Shown: one piece after another, positions 1 through 8,663 of the stretch
How positions within the stretch are numbered: the stretch's first letter is position 1
Layout of the letters: every line of letters begins with the position of its first letter
Source: Desulfovibrionales bacterium
GTDB taxonomy: Bacteria > Desulfobacterota > Desulfovibrionia > Desulfovibrionales > Desulfonatronaceae
Length of the DNA: 64,000 nucleotides
NCBI GenBank assembly: GCA_007693505.1
Contig: REDL01000064.1
Span: 124,001 to 188,000, forward strand
Direction: 5' to 3'
Notes under the pieces: generated by a model
Seen by the model: only the letters and a program-made list of their open reading frames with translations
The model's database searches: none
What the model was told of the DNA's origin: nothing
Translations under genes and position numbers: made by a program

Positions 1-1131
1 TTCGCGATGGGCCAGGCGGGCGTCGCGTTCCGGCAGCTCTCCAGCAAGAGGTCGCAGGTCCTGGCCAAAGTCGTCCAGATGGGTACCCAGCAGGCAGAGA
101 CCTTCCAAAGGGACAGGAAGAGCGGGACCGTTGGGCAACGTTTCCCTGGCCAGTCGGACCAGGACGGCCTTGTGCGCAAAAGACGTTGCGCAGGCCACTG
201 CTCGGGAGCAGGATACGGCTTCCAGGCAGGGAACGCACGGCTCCACGGATTGCCAGATCAGGTGCCCCTCTCCGTAAGGTCCGGTCTCAAAGGCCCAGGC
301 CGACGAAAGAAAAAAGGCCATGACCGGAGTGCCCAGGTGGGCTGCCAGGTGCATGGTCCCGGTATCCGGGGTCAGCAACAGGTCCAGATCTTGGACCACC
401 TCGGCCAGTCCGTTCCAATCGGTGCGCCCGGTCAAATCGTTCAGCCTGCCCTGGATCGCCGCCGGAAGCAGGGGCCGCAAGGCCCTGGCCGCTCCACGCT
501 CCGCCATGGTGCCCAGGAGATGGATCCTGCCCGTGCTCCGGGCGGCCGTGGCCTGGATGATCCGGGCCAATATAGGAACAGGCAGGGTGCGCCGAGCATG
601 CCGGCCGGCCAGGACCACGCCCAGGCCGCCGCCCTTGGCGACTGCTGGAGGGTTGACCAGGCTTGGCGGCAAGGGCAGATCGAGAAAAAAACCCCAGTAG
701 TCCATCAGGTTCAGGGGATTGGTCAGGCGGTGCGTGCTGAGGCGAAAGACCATTTCCGGCCAGCGACCGCGAACCAGCTGTCCCTGATTCCACTGGTAGC
801 CCGCGACCTGCTCTGGTGCGAACAGTCCGGCCAGGGCGTGGTTGTATGCGGAGAGGTTCAGATTGTAGACCCGGGTGACGTCGGCGGCCTTCCACGCCGC
901 AACGAGAGTGGCGCAGGCCCGAACAATGGAATCGGGTTCGGCCCGGGAAGCATGGACCGGCAGGCCGTGGACGATCACCCCTGGATAAAGCAACATGGCC
1001 AGCTGGACCAGCCCGGTATCCACGACCAGATGGACCTCCCGATTCGGATCGGTCTGCAGGCCGCGCACCAGTCGCTTTGTCTGGATGAGGTCCCCGAACC
1101 GGGCCAGTTGGATGACCAGGTGCGCGCTCAT
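1..1131 (-). CDS. Glycosyltransferase family 9 (heptosyltransferase-like), 3' end outside window
   Basis: The frame is open from an ATG at 1131 to the left edge, so at least 377 codons are present and the stop lies outside. The N-terminus reads MSAHLVIQLARFGDLIQTKR, the typical start of ADP-heptose:LPS heptosyltransferases (GT9). Further on, LLLTPDTGTMHLAAHLGTPV matches the donor-binding part of the C-terminal Rossmann domain, with the conserved D-(T/S)-G-x-x-H pattern. Such enzymes move heptose onto the lipopolysaccharide core on the cytoplasmic side of the inner membrane. It starts 20 bp after the rpe stop, so both are probably co-transcribed, and hldD, which makes ADP-heptose, lies nearby on the same strand. 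The exact acceptor (HepI, HepII or another core position) cannot be told. Confidence 0.85.
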   Translation of the reverse strand, partial: MSAHLVIQLARFGDLIQTKRLVRGLQTDPNREVHLVVDTGLVQLAMLLYPGVIVHGLPVHASRAEPDSIVRACATLVAAWKAADVTRVYNLNLSAYNHALAGLFAPEQVAGYQWNQGQLVRGRWPEMVFRLSTHRLTNPLNLMDYWGFFLDLPLPPSLVNPPAVAKGGGLGVVLAGRHARRTLPVPILARIIQATAARSTGRIHLLGTMAERGAARALRPLLPAAIQGRLNDLTGRTDWNGLAEVVQDLDLLLTPDTGTMHLAAHLGTPVMAFFLSSAWAFETGPYGEGHLIWQSVEPCVPCLEAVSCSRAVACATSFAHKAVLVRLARETLPNGPALPVPLEGLCLLGTHLDDFGQDLRPLAGELPERDARLAHRE

Positions 1132-1151
1132 GGTTGTTGTGTGGAATCCCG

Positions 1152-1826
1152 CTATGACTCGTTGACGGCCCGCATGAAGGTTTTCAGGCGGTCCGCGTAG
1201 GGCGGATAGCCGAAAAAGGCCGATCCGGAGACAAAGACGTTTGCCCCGTGCTCGGCCAGTTTCCGGATATTATCCGGGGTGATGCCGCCGTCCACTTGAA
1301 TGAAGGTCTCGGCGCCGATTTCCTGGATCATGGCCCGCAGTCGACGGACTTTGTGCATGGTAAAGGGAATGAACGACTGCCCACCGAAGCCGGGATTCAC
1401 GGTCATCACCAGGACCATGTCCAGTTGGGGCAAAAGATACTCCACCATGCTCAGCGGGGTGTGCGGGTTCAGGGCCACTCCAGCCTTGGCGCCCAGGCGG
1501 CTGATTTCGGAAACCGTTCGTTCCAGGTGAACGCAGGCTTCGGCATGCACGCAGAGCATGTTCGCGCCGGCATCCACGAAATCAGCCAGATACCGATCCG
1601 GCTCCTGGATCATCAGATGGACATCGAAGAACAGTCCGCTTCGCTTGCGACAGGCCTTGATCACTGGTGGGCCGAAGGTGATATTGGGCACAAAAGCCCC
1701 ATCCATGACGTCCCAGTGCACCCATTCCAGGCCGGCCTGCTCCAGGGCGACCAGCTCTTCGCCGATGCGGCTGAAGTCCGAGGAAAGCAGGGAAGGGGTG
1801 AGGATGATGGGGGGTGTGGTCGGCAT
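1152..1826 (-). CDS. rpe: Ribulose-phosphate 3-epimerase
   Basis: The 224-residue product matches Rpe in length and motifs: ILTPSLLSSDF near the N-terminus, WVHWDVMDGAFVPNITFG with the metal-binding His/Asp pair, VHLMI, MTVNPGFGGQ with the phosphate-binding loop, and VDGGI with the catalytic Asp. It interconverts ribulose-5-phosphate and xylulose-5-phosphate in the cytosolic pentose phosphate pathway. The ATG at 1826 is chosen because an AAGGAG lies 7 bases upstream; the frame could also open at 1832 or 1889, but those starts are badly spaced or lack a ribosome site. It lies 20 bp upstream of the heptosyltransferase. Sedoheptulose-7-phosphate from this pathway feeds heptose synthesis, which may explain the pairing. 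Confidence 0.95.
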   Translation of the reverse strand: MPTTPPIILTPSLLSSDFSRIGEELVALEQAGLEWVHWDVMDGAFVPNITFGPPVIKACRKRSGLFFDVHLMIQEPDRYLADFVDAGANMLCVHAEACVHLERTVSEISRLGAKAGVALNPHTPLSMVEYLLPQLDMVLVMTVNPGFGGQSFIPFTMHKVRRLRAMIQEIGAETFIQVDGGITPDNIRKLAEHGANVFVSGSAFFGYPPYADRLKTFMRAVNES

Positions 1827-1884
1827 AAACATGCTCCTTGGCAGTTCGTTGTAAAACTCCCAATTACTGCGTGACTGCAAAAAG

Positions 1885-1965
1885 TTCAAACTCTCATGTA
1901 TGAGTAAAAACGCTTCGACATTGAGCTTTTTTGCTCATTGCACTTGGTTTTTTGAACGGACTGCC
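1885..1965. repeat. Family D dispersed repeat, copy 1
   Basis: An 81-bp intergenic block between rpe and glpX runs from TTCAAACTCTCATGTATGAG through ACGCTTCGAC and TTGCACTTGG to TTTTGAACGGACTG. The same order of motifs recurs at 8326, 36431 and, inverted, at 52528. The ends TTCAAA and TTTGAA are inverted repeats. Confidence 0.75.
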
Positions 1966-1990
1966 GGATAAGAACTTTTTCAACACGCAG

Positions 1991-2995
1991 TTAGTGCGGC
2001 TCGGTTTTGTGATATTCAATGGAACTGATGCGCATCAGTTTGGCGAAGGAGTGCTGGGCTTCGATGCGGCGAAAGGTTCCGGTTCGGCCGCGCATGACCA
2101 TGGAGTGGGTCACCGCGCCCTTGCCGGTGAACTCGACACCCTTCAGGAATGTTCCGCCGGATATGCCGGTGGCCGCGAAAAAGACGTCATCGCTCTGGAC
2201 CAGGTCGTCCACGGTCAGCACGCGGCGTAGGCTGTATCCGGCTTGTTCCACGGCCCGGCGTTCGTCCTCGGACTGCGGATCCAACATGCACTGCATCTCC
2301 CCGCCCATGATCTTGATGGCCACCGCGGCCAGCACGCCTTCCGGGGTGCCGCCGGTGCCGATCATCATGTCCACCTCGCCGCCCGGAGTCGTGGCCATTA
2401 AGGCCCCGGCAACATCACCGTCCGTATGCAGTTGGATACGGGCTCCGGCTTCGCGGATTTCCTTGATCAATGGCACATGGCGGGGTTTGTCCAGGACAAA
2501 GACCGAGAGGTCATCCACGGCCTTGCCCAGTGCCTTGGCCACCCGGCGCAAATTTTCGGCCACCGGAGCCTTGATGTCCACCTGGTACTTTGCTTCGTGG
2601 GGCACAGCCATTTTTTTCATGTAAAAGGCCGGGCCGGGATCATAAAGCGTTCCTCGGGGCGCCAAGGCGACCACGGCAATGGCGTTGGGTCGGCCAAAAG
2701 CCAACAGACGCGTCCCCTCCACCGGATCAACAGCCACGTCCACTTCCGGCCCCCGGCCCGTACCGAGTTTTTCTCCGTTGTAGAGCATTGGAGCTTCATC
2801 TTTCTCCCCCTCGCCGATGACCACCACGCCGTTGATATCGATGGCGCTGAAACTCAGGCGCATGGCCTCCACTGCGGCATGGTCGCCGCGTACCTTGTCG
2901 CCCTTGCCCAGCCAGCGGGAAGAGGCCAGGGCAGCGGCTTCGGTCACCCGGGCCAGATCCAAGGCCAGATTGCGTTGCGGGGTTTCCTGGGACAT
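1991..2995 (-). CDS. glpX: Class II fructose-1,6-bisphosphatase (GlpX)
   Basis: The 334-residue protein has the GlpX pattern: GDHAAVEAMR, GVVVIGEGEKDEAPML (metal-binding Glu/Asp), VDVAVDPVEGT (DPxEGT sugar-phosphatase motif) and MMIGTGGTPEGVLAA. It removes the 1-phosphate of fructose-1,6-bisphosphate for gluconeogenesis and the pentose phosphate cycle in the cytosol. A GGAGGT lies 7 bases before the ATG. The gene follows a gene of unknown function after 51 bp and precedes rpe on the same strand, so carbon metabolism genes are grouped here. No class I enzyme is seen in the window. Confidence 0.96.
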   Translation of the reverse strand: MSQETPQRNLALDLARVTEAAALASSRWLGKGDKVRGDHAAVEAMRLSFSAIDINGVVVIGEGEKDEAPMLYNGEKLGTGRGPEVDVAVDPVEGTRLLAFGRPNAIAVVALAPRGTLYDPGPAFYMKKMAVPHEAKYQVDIKAPVAENLRRVAKALGKAVDDLSVFVLDKPRHVPLIKEIREAGARIQLHTDGDVAGALMATTPGGEVDMMIGTGGTPEGVLAAVAIKIMGGEMQCMLDPQSEDERRAVEQAGYSLRRVLTVDDLVQSDDVFFAATGISGGTFLKGVEFTGKGAVTHSMVMRGRTGTFRRIEAQHSFAKLMRISSIEYHKTEPH

Positions 2996-3046
2996 GAACG
3001 GGACCTCCGTGCGAAATGATGTGCGAAAATATCCAAGACCTGCGTA

Positions 3047-3994
3047 CTATTCCAACAAACCCGCCGCCTGGGTCACGGTTTGGGCATCGCCCAGGTTGCG
3101 GCGCATGATCTGGGGGATCGGAGCGTAGCCGCCCGTAGCCCGGGCAGTCAGTTCGATCAGTTCCAACTCGTCCCGAATGGCTTCCGGAGCGAAGTGCTGT
3201 TCCGGGATGCCCAGCATGCGCCGGGTTTCGAAATTGTGCGCCTGCCGAACCCGCTCCATTTCCTCGGCTTGATCCAGGTGGCGCAGCAATGTTTCGCGCC
3301 GTTTGACCAGGGCCGTGGGAACATCCTCCCCGGAATGCTCCAGGAAGGCCAGGGTCCACCGGACCATGTCCAGGGCGCGGCGCGGCGCTTTTGGGGGGCG
3401 CCCACTCTGGCTCGCCTCGGCATCCGCTTCCTGTCCCGGATCGGCAAGACAAGCGCGCAGCAGGGTCACGATAAAGGCCTCCCGGCTTGAGGTCCAGGGG
3501 AGTCGGGCCTGTTTGCAGGCCAGGCTCAAGGCCGTGGCGAGTTCATGATTCGCGGAAACGGTCAGAAGATCGCGAACCGATTCGGGCAGCCGCTTGCCCA
3601 GGTGCAGGCGACCGACCAGCAGCCGGGCTTCGTCCCGGTCCAGGGTCAGCCATAGCTCGGTCCGGTCCGGAAGGCGCAGGCAAAGGCTGGCCTGGTCCAG
3701 AAGAGCGACCAGGGCGTTCGTGTCCGGCAAAAGCCCCTTGTCCTCGCGCCGCTCCCGTTCCAGGAGCCAGCCTTCCACGGCCAGGGTCAGGGGCTGGTCT
3801 GGAAACAGGACCAGGTCGCGCATGGACCAGGCCTCGGCGTCGCCGGGATCGGTCAAGCGGGGGGCGAGTTCTTCCGCCCCCGACTCGCCCAGAACCTGGG
3901 AAATGGTCCTCAGGGCGGCATGGTCCAGATCCATGCCCTTTTCCAGAAGGGAGCAGATCAGTGCCGCGAGTTCGGTGTCGAGTCGTTTGGACAT
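3047..3994 (-). CDS. Hypothetical protein, 315 residues, downstream of the acyl-CoA synthetase
   Basis: The function is not recognised. The start is the ATG at 3994, only 9 bp after the stop of the acyl-CoA synthetase gene, so the two are very likely co-transcribed and translation may be coupled. The protein is rich in Leu, Arg, Asp and Glu, looks soluble and mostly helical, and has no signal peptide, membrane segment, metal-binding cysteine cluster or nucleotide-binding loop that I can see. A hydrophilic stretch at about residues 185-205 (DPGQEADAEASQSGRPPK) may be a linker between two halves. Codon use is like that of the neighbours, which supports a real gene. Confidence 0.8.
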   Translation of the reverse strand: MSKRLDTELAALICSLLEKGMDLDHAALRTISQVLGESGAEELAPRLTDPGDAEAWSMRDLVLFPDQPLTLAVEGWLLERERREDKGLLPDTNALVALLDQASLCLRLPDRTELWLTLDRDEARLLVGRLHLGKRLPESVRDLLTVSANHELATALSLACKQARLPWTSSREAFIVTLLRACLADPGQEADAEASQSGRPPKAPRRALDMVRWTLAFLEHSGEDVPTALVKRRETLLRHLDQAEEMERVRQAHNFETRRMLGIPEQHFAPEAIRDELELIELTARATGGYAPIPQIMRRNLGDAQTVTQAAGLLE

Positions 3995-4003
3995 GGCGGT
4001 GTA

Positions 4004-5782
4004 TCAAAATGGCGGTGAGGCGCCGGTGTAGAGGTAACGTTTGATTTTATGGGTCGGGGTTTTCTCGAAGGCTTCGGTCTGCTCGATGATCTTGTTGATC
4101 CGGGCAAAGGAGGCCAGCCCGGCGTTGGCGCGGGTCCGGATGGTTTCCAGCAGATCGGCGACATACTGGCGGGTCTCGAATTCGTTCATCTTCCGCCAGG
4201 AGACCTCCTCGTCCAGGCGGTCGTAATCCAGGAAGACCCGGGCCGTGACCTTGCCGTCCAGTTCGAAGGCCAGGGATTCCATCACGTACTTTTGTTCGTT
4301 GAGGACGTTTTCGACCTCCTCCGGATAGATGTTCTCCCCGCTGGGGCCGAGAATCAGGTTCTTCAGGCGTCCTCGGATGAACAGGTAGCCGTCCTTGTCC
4401 AGCGTGCCCAGGTCTCCGGTGCGCAGCCAGCCGTCCTCGGTGAACACCTCCGCGGTCAGTTCAGGCTCCTGATAATAGCCCTGCATGACGTTGGGACCGC
4501 GGACCTGGATTTCGCCGACCACCCCGCCGTCGTTCTGGGTTCGGCCGGCACCGGGGTGCTGGTCGCCGTCCTGTTGCACGGCGATGCGGATCTCGACGCC
4601 GTTCAAGGCACGACCAGAGGAACGCCGCCGAACACCCGCGGCCCCGGTCCCGGCCACCAGGGGCGAGGCCTCGGTCAGGCCGTAGCCCATGGCATAGGGA
4701 AATCCGGCTTCGCGCAGGAAGGTCTCCGCCTCCACGGACAGGGGCGCCCCCCCGATACAGTAGCCGCGCAGACTGCCGCCGAAGGATTGGGACATCTTCT
4801 TGCCGGCGAGCTTGTGCAGCAGTTTTCGGCTCGCATCGAACCGATACAGGGTCCGCCCCACGGCGCTGCCGGTCAGTTTGGGCTGAATGCGGCGCTTGAA
4901 GATTTTCTCGATCACCAGCGGGACGCTGAGCATGAACGTCGGGTGGATTTTGGCCATGGCATCCATCAGCAGTTGCGGCGAGGGCACCCCGCCGAGGTAC
5001 CGGACCTGGGTTCCGTGCATCATGGGCAGTAGCAGTCCCAGGGTGAACTCCATGGTGTGGGCCAGGGGCAGGATGGAGAGCATCCGGTCCTGGGGCCCCA
5101 AATCCACCAGTTCCCGGGTCATCCAGGCGTCGGAAACCACGTTGCGGTGGGTGAGCATCACCCCCTTGGCCCGCCCGGTCGTTCCGGAGGTGTAGACGAT
5201 GGAGGCCAGGTCGTCCTCCTTGGGCGTTGCCGGGGCGCTTTGGCCGGTCACTTGTCGAGCCAGGGACTGCAGACGCTCCCGGTCCTTGAAACTGGAACGG
5301 ATCACCTCCTTGGCCCAACCGGCCCAGGATTCCGGAGGCAAGATCCGAAAATCGTCCAGAACAATCACGGTCAGGTGCTGCTGGTTCAGGTTGTCCAGCT
5401 TTGCCAGGCAGCGTTCCGAGGCCATCAATACCTTGGCCCCGCTGTGCCGGAGAATGTGCAGGGCCGAGGACGGGTGGAAGTCCGGGAGGATCGGGACCAG
5501 CACGGCTCCCAGGGAGCTGGCCGCGAAATAGACCATGGCCCATTCCGGTCGGTTTTCAGAGAAAATGGCCACCCTGTCCCCATGGCCTACGCCCAGGTGG
5601 GTCAGGGTTTCGGCATGCTCCCGGACTTTGTTCCGGAACTCGGCATAGGTGATGGGTTCTCCCTCCACCAGGCCGAGAAGCGGGCGGTCGCCGAACAGCG
5701 CGACTCCGCGGTCCAGGGTTCCGGGTACGGTGCGAGGAGGGGCTTGGGGGGTGAAGCCGTCGCTCGTGTGCGTCGTGGTCAT
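4004..5782 (-). CDS. AMP-dependent acyl-CoA synthetase (long-chain fatty acid CoA ligase type)
   Basis: The 592-residue protein has the adenylate-forming signature SIVYTSGTTGRAKGVMLTH (P-loop-like ATP site), MGYGLTEASPLV (A5 motif), LRTGDLGTLDKDGYLFIRGR (A7/A8) and a C-terminal Lys region, THKIKRYLY. It activates a carboxylic acid, probably a fatty acid, to acyl-AMP and then acyl-CoA. Its length fits long-chain ligases (FadD-like). The ATG at 5782 is chosen because GAGG precedes it at good spacing; a TTG 12 bp upstream is possible but less likely. It heads a probable operon with the unknown gene 9 bp downstream. The substrate is not determined by the sequence. Confidence 0.92.
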   Translation of the reverse strand: MTTTHTSDGFTPQAPPRTVPGTLDRGVALFGDRPLLGLVEGEPITYAEFRNKVREHAETLTHLGVGHGDRVAIFSENRPEWAMVYFAASSLGAVLVPILPDFHPSSALHILRHSGAKVLMASERCLAKLDNLNQQHLTVIVLDDFRILPPESWAGWAKEVIRSSFKDRERLQSLARQVTGQSAPATPKEDDLASIVYTSGTTGRAKGVMLTHRNVVSDAWMTRELVDLGPQDRMLSILPLAHTMEFTLGLLLPMMHGTQVRYLGGVPSPQLLMDAMAKIHPTFMLSVPLVIEKIFKRRIQPKLTGSAVGRTLYRFDASRKLLHKLAGKKMSQSFGGSLRGYCIGGAPLSVEAETFLREAGFPYAMGYGLTEASPLVAGTGAAGVRRRSSGRALNGVEIRIAVQQDGDQHPGAGRTQNDGGVVGEIQVRGPNVMQGYYQEPELTAEVFTEDGWLRTGDLGTLDKDGYLFIRGRLKNLILGPSGENIYPEEVENVLNEQKYVMESLAFELDGKVTARVFLDYDRLDEEVSWRKMNEFETRQYVADLLETIRTRANAGLASFARINKIIEQTEAFEKTPTHKIKRYLYTGASPPF

Positions 5783-5845
5783 GGCGGCCCTCAAGTATGT
5801 TGAGATGATGAATTGAAATGGAGCGGCGGAGTCGGACCAAGGTGC

Positions 5846-6820
5846 TCAAGCCAGGTAAGGATCCTCAGCCATCAGGTAGGTGCGCACGTAGTCGGCCACT
5901 CCGTCTTCCAGAGACCGGAAGGTCGTGGGGTACCCACACGATTGCAGTCGTTTCATCTCAGCCATGGTAACGTACTGGTACTTTTCCCGGATGGTTTCCG
6001 GCATGTCAATATACTCGATGTCCATTGGTCGTCCCATGGCCGTAAAGACGGCTGCAGCCAGGTCGTTCCAGGATCTGGCCTCACCCCGGCCCAGGTTGAA
6101 GATGCCGTTGACTTCTGGGTGTTCCAGCAGCCACCAGACGACGTCAAGGCAGTCCTTGATATAGATAAAGTCCCGTTGCTGCTCCCCGTCAAGGTATTCC
6201 GGACGATGGGATTTGAACAGGCGCAGCCGCCCGGATTCACCAATCTGGCGATACGCCTTGCAGACAACGCTCATCATTTCACCCTTGTGGTATTCATTAG
6301 GGCCAAAGACATTGAAGAACTTCAGTCCGACCATCCGGTTTATCGCCCCGCTGCGCAAGGCCCAGAGGTCGAAGAGCTGTTTGGAATACCCGTACATGTT
6401 CAATGGCTTGAGTTGGTTCATCAAGGCGGGGTCATCGTCAAACCCACGGGCACCGTCACCGTAGGTCGCGGCGCTACTGGCATAGATGAAGCGAATGTCA
6501 TGGCGCAGGCAGAACTGGGCCAGAATTTTGGTATAGCGGTAGTTGTTCTCCATGAGGTATTCGGCGTCTGCTTCCGTGGTGGAGGAACAGGCACCCATGT
6601 GCAGGATCGTTTTGATTTCCGAACCCAACTTGCCTTGCTCCAGAAGTTGAAGAAAAGTGGTCTTGTGCAGGTAGTCGGCGTAGTGCAGGTTGACCAGGTT
6701 TTTCCACTTTTCTCCACTTCCCAGGTCGTCCACGATCAACACGTCCGAGATGCCTTGTTGGTTCAGCTTCCAGGCCAGAGCGCTGCCAATGAATCCAGCG
6801 CCTCCCGTAACGACGTACAT
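5846..6820 (-). CDS. hldD: ADP-L-glycero-D-manno-heptose 6-epimerase
   Basis: The 324-residue protein is a short-chain dehydrogenase-fold epimerase: VTGGAGFIGSALAWKL is the NADP-binding glycine loop, YASSAATYG holds the catalytic Ser/Thr, and MYGYSKQ is the YxxxK catalytic pair. FKSHRPEYLDGEQQRDFIY is characteristic of HldD (RfaD). It inverts C6 of ADP-D-glycero-D-manno-heptose, giving the donor for the LPS inner core. An AAGGAGGAG sits just upstream of the ATG. The heptosyltransferase at the left edge lies on the same strand, about 4.7 kb away. Confidence 0.95.
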   Translation of the reverse strand: MYVVTGGAGFIGSALAWKLNQQGISDVLIVDDLGSGEKWKNLVNLHYADYLHKTTFLQLLEQGKLGSEIKTILHMGACSSTTEADAEYLMENNYRYTKILAQFCLRHDIRFIYASSAATYGDGARGFDDDPALMNQLKPLNMYGYSKQLFDLWALRSGAINRMVGLKFFNVFGPNEYHKGEMMSVVCKAYRQIGESGRLRLFKSHRPEYLDGEQQRDFIYIKDCLDVVWWLLEHPEVNGIFNLGRGEARSWNDLAAAVFTAMGRPMDIEYIDMPETIREKYQYVTMAEMKRLQSCGYPTTFRSLEDGVADYVRTYLMAEDPYLA

Positions 6821-6946
6821 TCTTCTCCTCCTTGGGAACGTGTCTTGATTTTTTGCAAAGAAAAACAGGGTTATTGACAGTTGTCAGGTGGGGGAAGACA
6901 TAACCCGCAAATGCCCGTTGCGTTGTTTGGGAACATGTTCCCTGGA

Positions 6947-7075
6947 GGTCACTGCAAAAAGTTCCTTTTCCGCGAAAACGTGTGATGTGACGTTGCTCAA
7001 CACCTTGGAAAGACTGGATTCCGGCTTTCGCGGGAATGACGAATTTCAAGGTTTTGCGACTTTCTGCAGTAACAT
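6947..7075 (-). repeat. Family A MITE-like element, copy 1 (inverted)
   Basis: A 129-bp element has ends GGTCACTGCA and TGCAGTAACAT, which are imperfect terminal inverted repeats. The core carries the hairpin-forming CCGGCTTTCGCGGGAATGAC stretch. The flanks hold TCCCTGG at 6939-6945 and 7077-7083, likely traces of a target duplication. It is the reverse complement of the copies at 8014 and 48255 with few changes. Confidence 0.85.
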
Positions 7076-7331
7076 CTCCCTGGGCTATTTCAGGGCTTCC
7101 GACTTCTTGATCGCATGCCTGTACCCTGGAGACTTGATTGCTGGCAAGTATTTTTGCAGGTTTTACCGTTTATGCAGGATGCAATGTCCATGTTCCATAT
7201 TTATGAGTGATTGATCGAATATGGCTGTGAACGGGGCTGCAGCATTGGAGCCGTTTTGGTGATGTGCACTCAATAACTGAATGAGCATGGTGAAGCATTA
7301 TGGATTTCGCTAGTAATGCGCGAGGTAGTGC

Positions 7332-7359
7332 TTGACTTGGTTGGTTTTTTTGTTATGAG
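7332..7359 (+). promoter_or_regulatory. Candidate sigma70 promoter for the MucR-like gene
   Basis: TTGACT (7332-7337) and TATGAG (7354-7359) are separated by 16 bp in an AT-rich stretch 47 bp before the start codon. The match is fair, not strong. Confidence 0.4.
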
Positions 7360-7405
7360 TTTCTCTTTGAGACCGCGATTCATATTTTTTTAAAGGAGAT
7401 GCACA

Positions 7406-7822
7406 ATGGATGAATACATCAAACAAGCATTAGAAATTGTAAAGGCCCAGGCCGGTGTTCGCCCCATGACCGAGGAAGAGATGATGTCCATGGTCACGAA
7501 GATTGCCACAAGTTTGCGGGGTGTCGCGGAAACTGGAACGATAGTTGAGCCTGGAACTGAAACTCCCCCTGAGTTGCATATCGATCCCAAAAAAGCGATC
7601 AAGGAAAAGTCCGTAACCTGTCTGGAATGTGGAAAAACCTTTAAGGTTTTGACCAAGAAACATCTGGCCACGCACGGATTGACCCCAGACGAGTATCGGG
7701 AAAAATACGGTTACAAAAAGGGGACTCCATTAATCGCCAAGTCACTTTCCAAAGCTCGGCGCAGAAAGATGCAGGAAATGCAGCTTTGGACAAAGAAAGG
7801 CATGAAGCCTGGACCAGTATAA
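7406..7822 (+). CDS. MucR/Ros-family zinc-finger transcriptional regulator
   Basis: The 138-residue protein has the Ros/MucR zinc finger at about residues 71-90: CLECGKTFKVLTKKHLATHG (C-x2-C-x9-H-x3-H), followed by GLTPDEYREKYG, the family's conserved continuation, and a basic C-terminal tail (KSLSKARRRKMQEMQ). The N-terminal half (EIVKAQAGVRPMTEEEM) matches the family's helical oligomerisation part. These proteins bind AT-rich DNA and silence or activate surface and virulence genes in alphaproteobacteria; in deltaproteobacteria the role is less clear. AAAGGAGA precedes the ATG by 6 bases. It is a single-gene unit, closed by a strong hairpin. Its targets cannot be read from this window, though LPS genes lie next to it. 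Confidence 0.9.
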   Translation: MDEYIKQALEIVKAQAGVRPMTEEEMMSMVTKIATSLRGVAETGTIVEPGTETPPELHIDPKKAIKEKSVTCLECGKTFKVLTKKHLATHGLTPDEYREKYGYKKGTPLIAKSLSKARRRKMQEMQLWTKKGMKPGPV

Positions 7823-7848
7823 TCTGAGTTTCGGCTTCACATACGTGA

Positions 7849-7888
7849 GCAAAAGAAAGCCCTCCAGCAATGGAGGGCTTTCTTTTGC
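7849..7888 (+). terminator. Rho-independent type hairpin after the MucR-like gene
   Basis: An exact 18-bp stem (GCAAAAGAAAGCCCTCCA) with a GCAA loop begins 26 bp after the stop codon. The 3' arm contains CTTTCTTTT. It would work in either direction. Confidence 0.85.
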
Positions 7889-8013
7889 GGCTTCTGGTGA
7901 CCCATCGCGGCAATGGATTGGTCCAGTCAGGGGGCGGTACAGTGGAGGGTGAATCTTGGTGTTGTTGTGTTTCGCTCCGCCCTGTCACCAGTACTGTTTT
8001 TCCTTCATTGCAG

Positions 8014-8143
8014 ATGTTACTGCAGAAAGTCGCAAAACCTTGAAATTCGTCATTCCGGCGAAAGCCGGAATCCAGTCTTTCCAAGGTGTTGAGCAAAATC
8101 ACATCACACGTTTTCGCAGGAAAAGGGATTTTTTGCAGTGACC
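8014..8143 (+). repeat. Family A MITE-like element, copy 2
   Basis: A 130-bp element starts ATGTTACTGCAGAAAG and ends TTTTTTGCAGTGACC. It is flanked by an exact 9-bp direct repeat, TCATTGCAG (8005-8013 and 8144-8152), as expected of a target duplication. It differs from copy 3 at 48255 at only a few bases. Confidence 0.9.
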
Positions 8144-8325
8144 TCATTGCAGTCTGGTTGAATGTACTCCGGCAGTCCTCCTTCGTTGCCCATCAGGGGG
8201 AGGGAAGCCGCACTGCTCTGGGGATGTGGACAGGATTTTTTCCTCTCAAATAAGCTATAATAATTTTAGATTGATAGGCTGGAGAGCGGTAACTGCTCAA
8301 TCACCCGGGGCAGGCAGACGCCGGA

Positions 8326-8404
8326 TTCAAACTCTCACGTATGAATAAATCCGCTTCGACCGTGATTTTTTTGCTCCTTGCACTTGGGATTTTTGAACGG
8401 ACTG
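8326..8404. repeat. Family D dispersed repeat, copy 2
   Basis: TTCAAACTCTCACGTATGAA, CCGCTTCGAC, CTTGCACTTGG and TTTTTGAACGGACTG follow in the same order and spacing as at 1885. GGAGTTTTTCAAC follows the right end, as a similar AACTTTTTCAAC does in copy 1. Confidence 0.75.
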
Positions 8405-8663
8405 GTGAGCAGGAGTTTTTCAACGCTCAGCTACACAAACCCGTAGCGATGCAGGATGCCCTGGAGTTTGAGAACAAATTCGCCCCTGGTACGGAGAGCG
8501 GCTGATGTTGCGATCAACACCGGAAAAAACTATGAAGGCGCTAAGAAGCGCCTCGGCAGAGCCCCATGGCCCATGTACCCTGACTGCCCAGGGCGCATGA
8601 CGCCAATTGCCCATTCCACAAGTGGTGAAAACCAAAAATGATGCGCCAGAAAAACGGGATTCC

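Larger units (their letters stand above)
6821..7405. other. Intergenic region between hldD and the MucR-like gene
   Basis: This 585-bp AT-richer gap lies between divergent genes. It holds a family A repeat (6947-7075) and, close to the right end, a candidate promoter and ribosome site for the MucR-like gene. The short open frames here are not convincing genes. Confidence 0.7.
7823..8663. other. 841-bp intergenic region rich in repeats
   Basis: After a terminator hairpin (7849-7888) come a family A element (8014-8143), an AT-rich stretch with TATAAT at 8256-8261, a family C left-end fragment (8288-8324), and a family D copy (8326-8404). The last 250 bp lead into ahbB and contain small inverted repeats such as AGGCGCT-AAGA-AGCGCCT. 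I see no convincing gene in it. Confidence 0.7.

Noticed and set aside
7-1200. Long plus-strand frame (397 codons) over the left edge
   Set aside because: It is the antisense shadow of the heptosyltransferase, has Gln/Gly-rich composition without motifs, and crosses into rpe.
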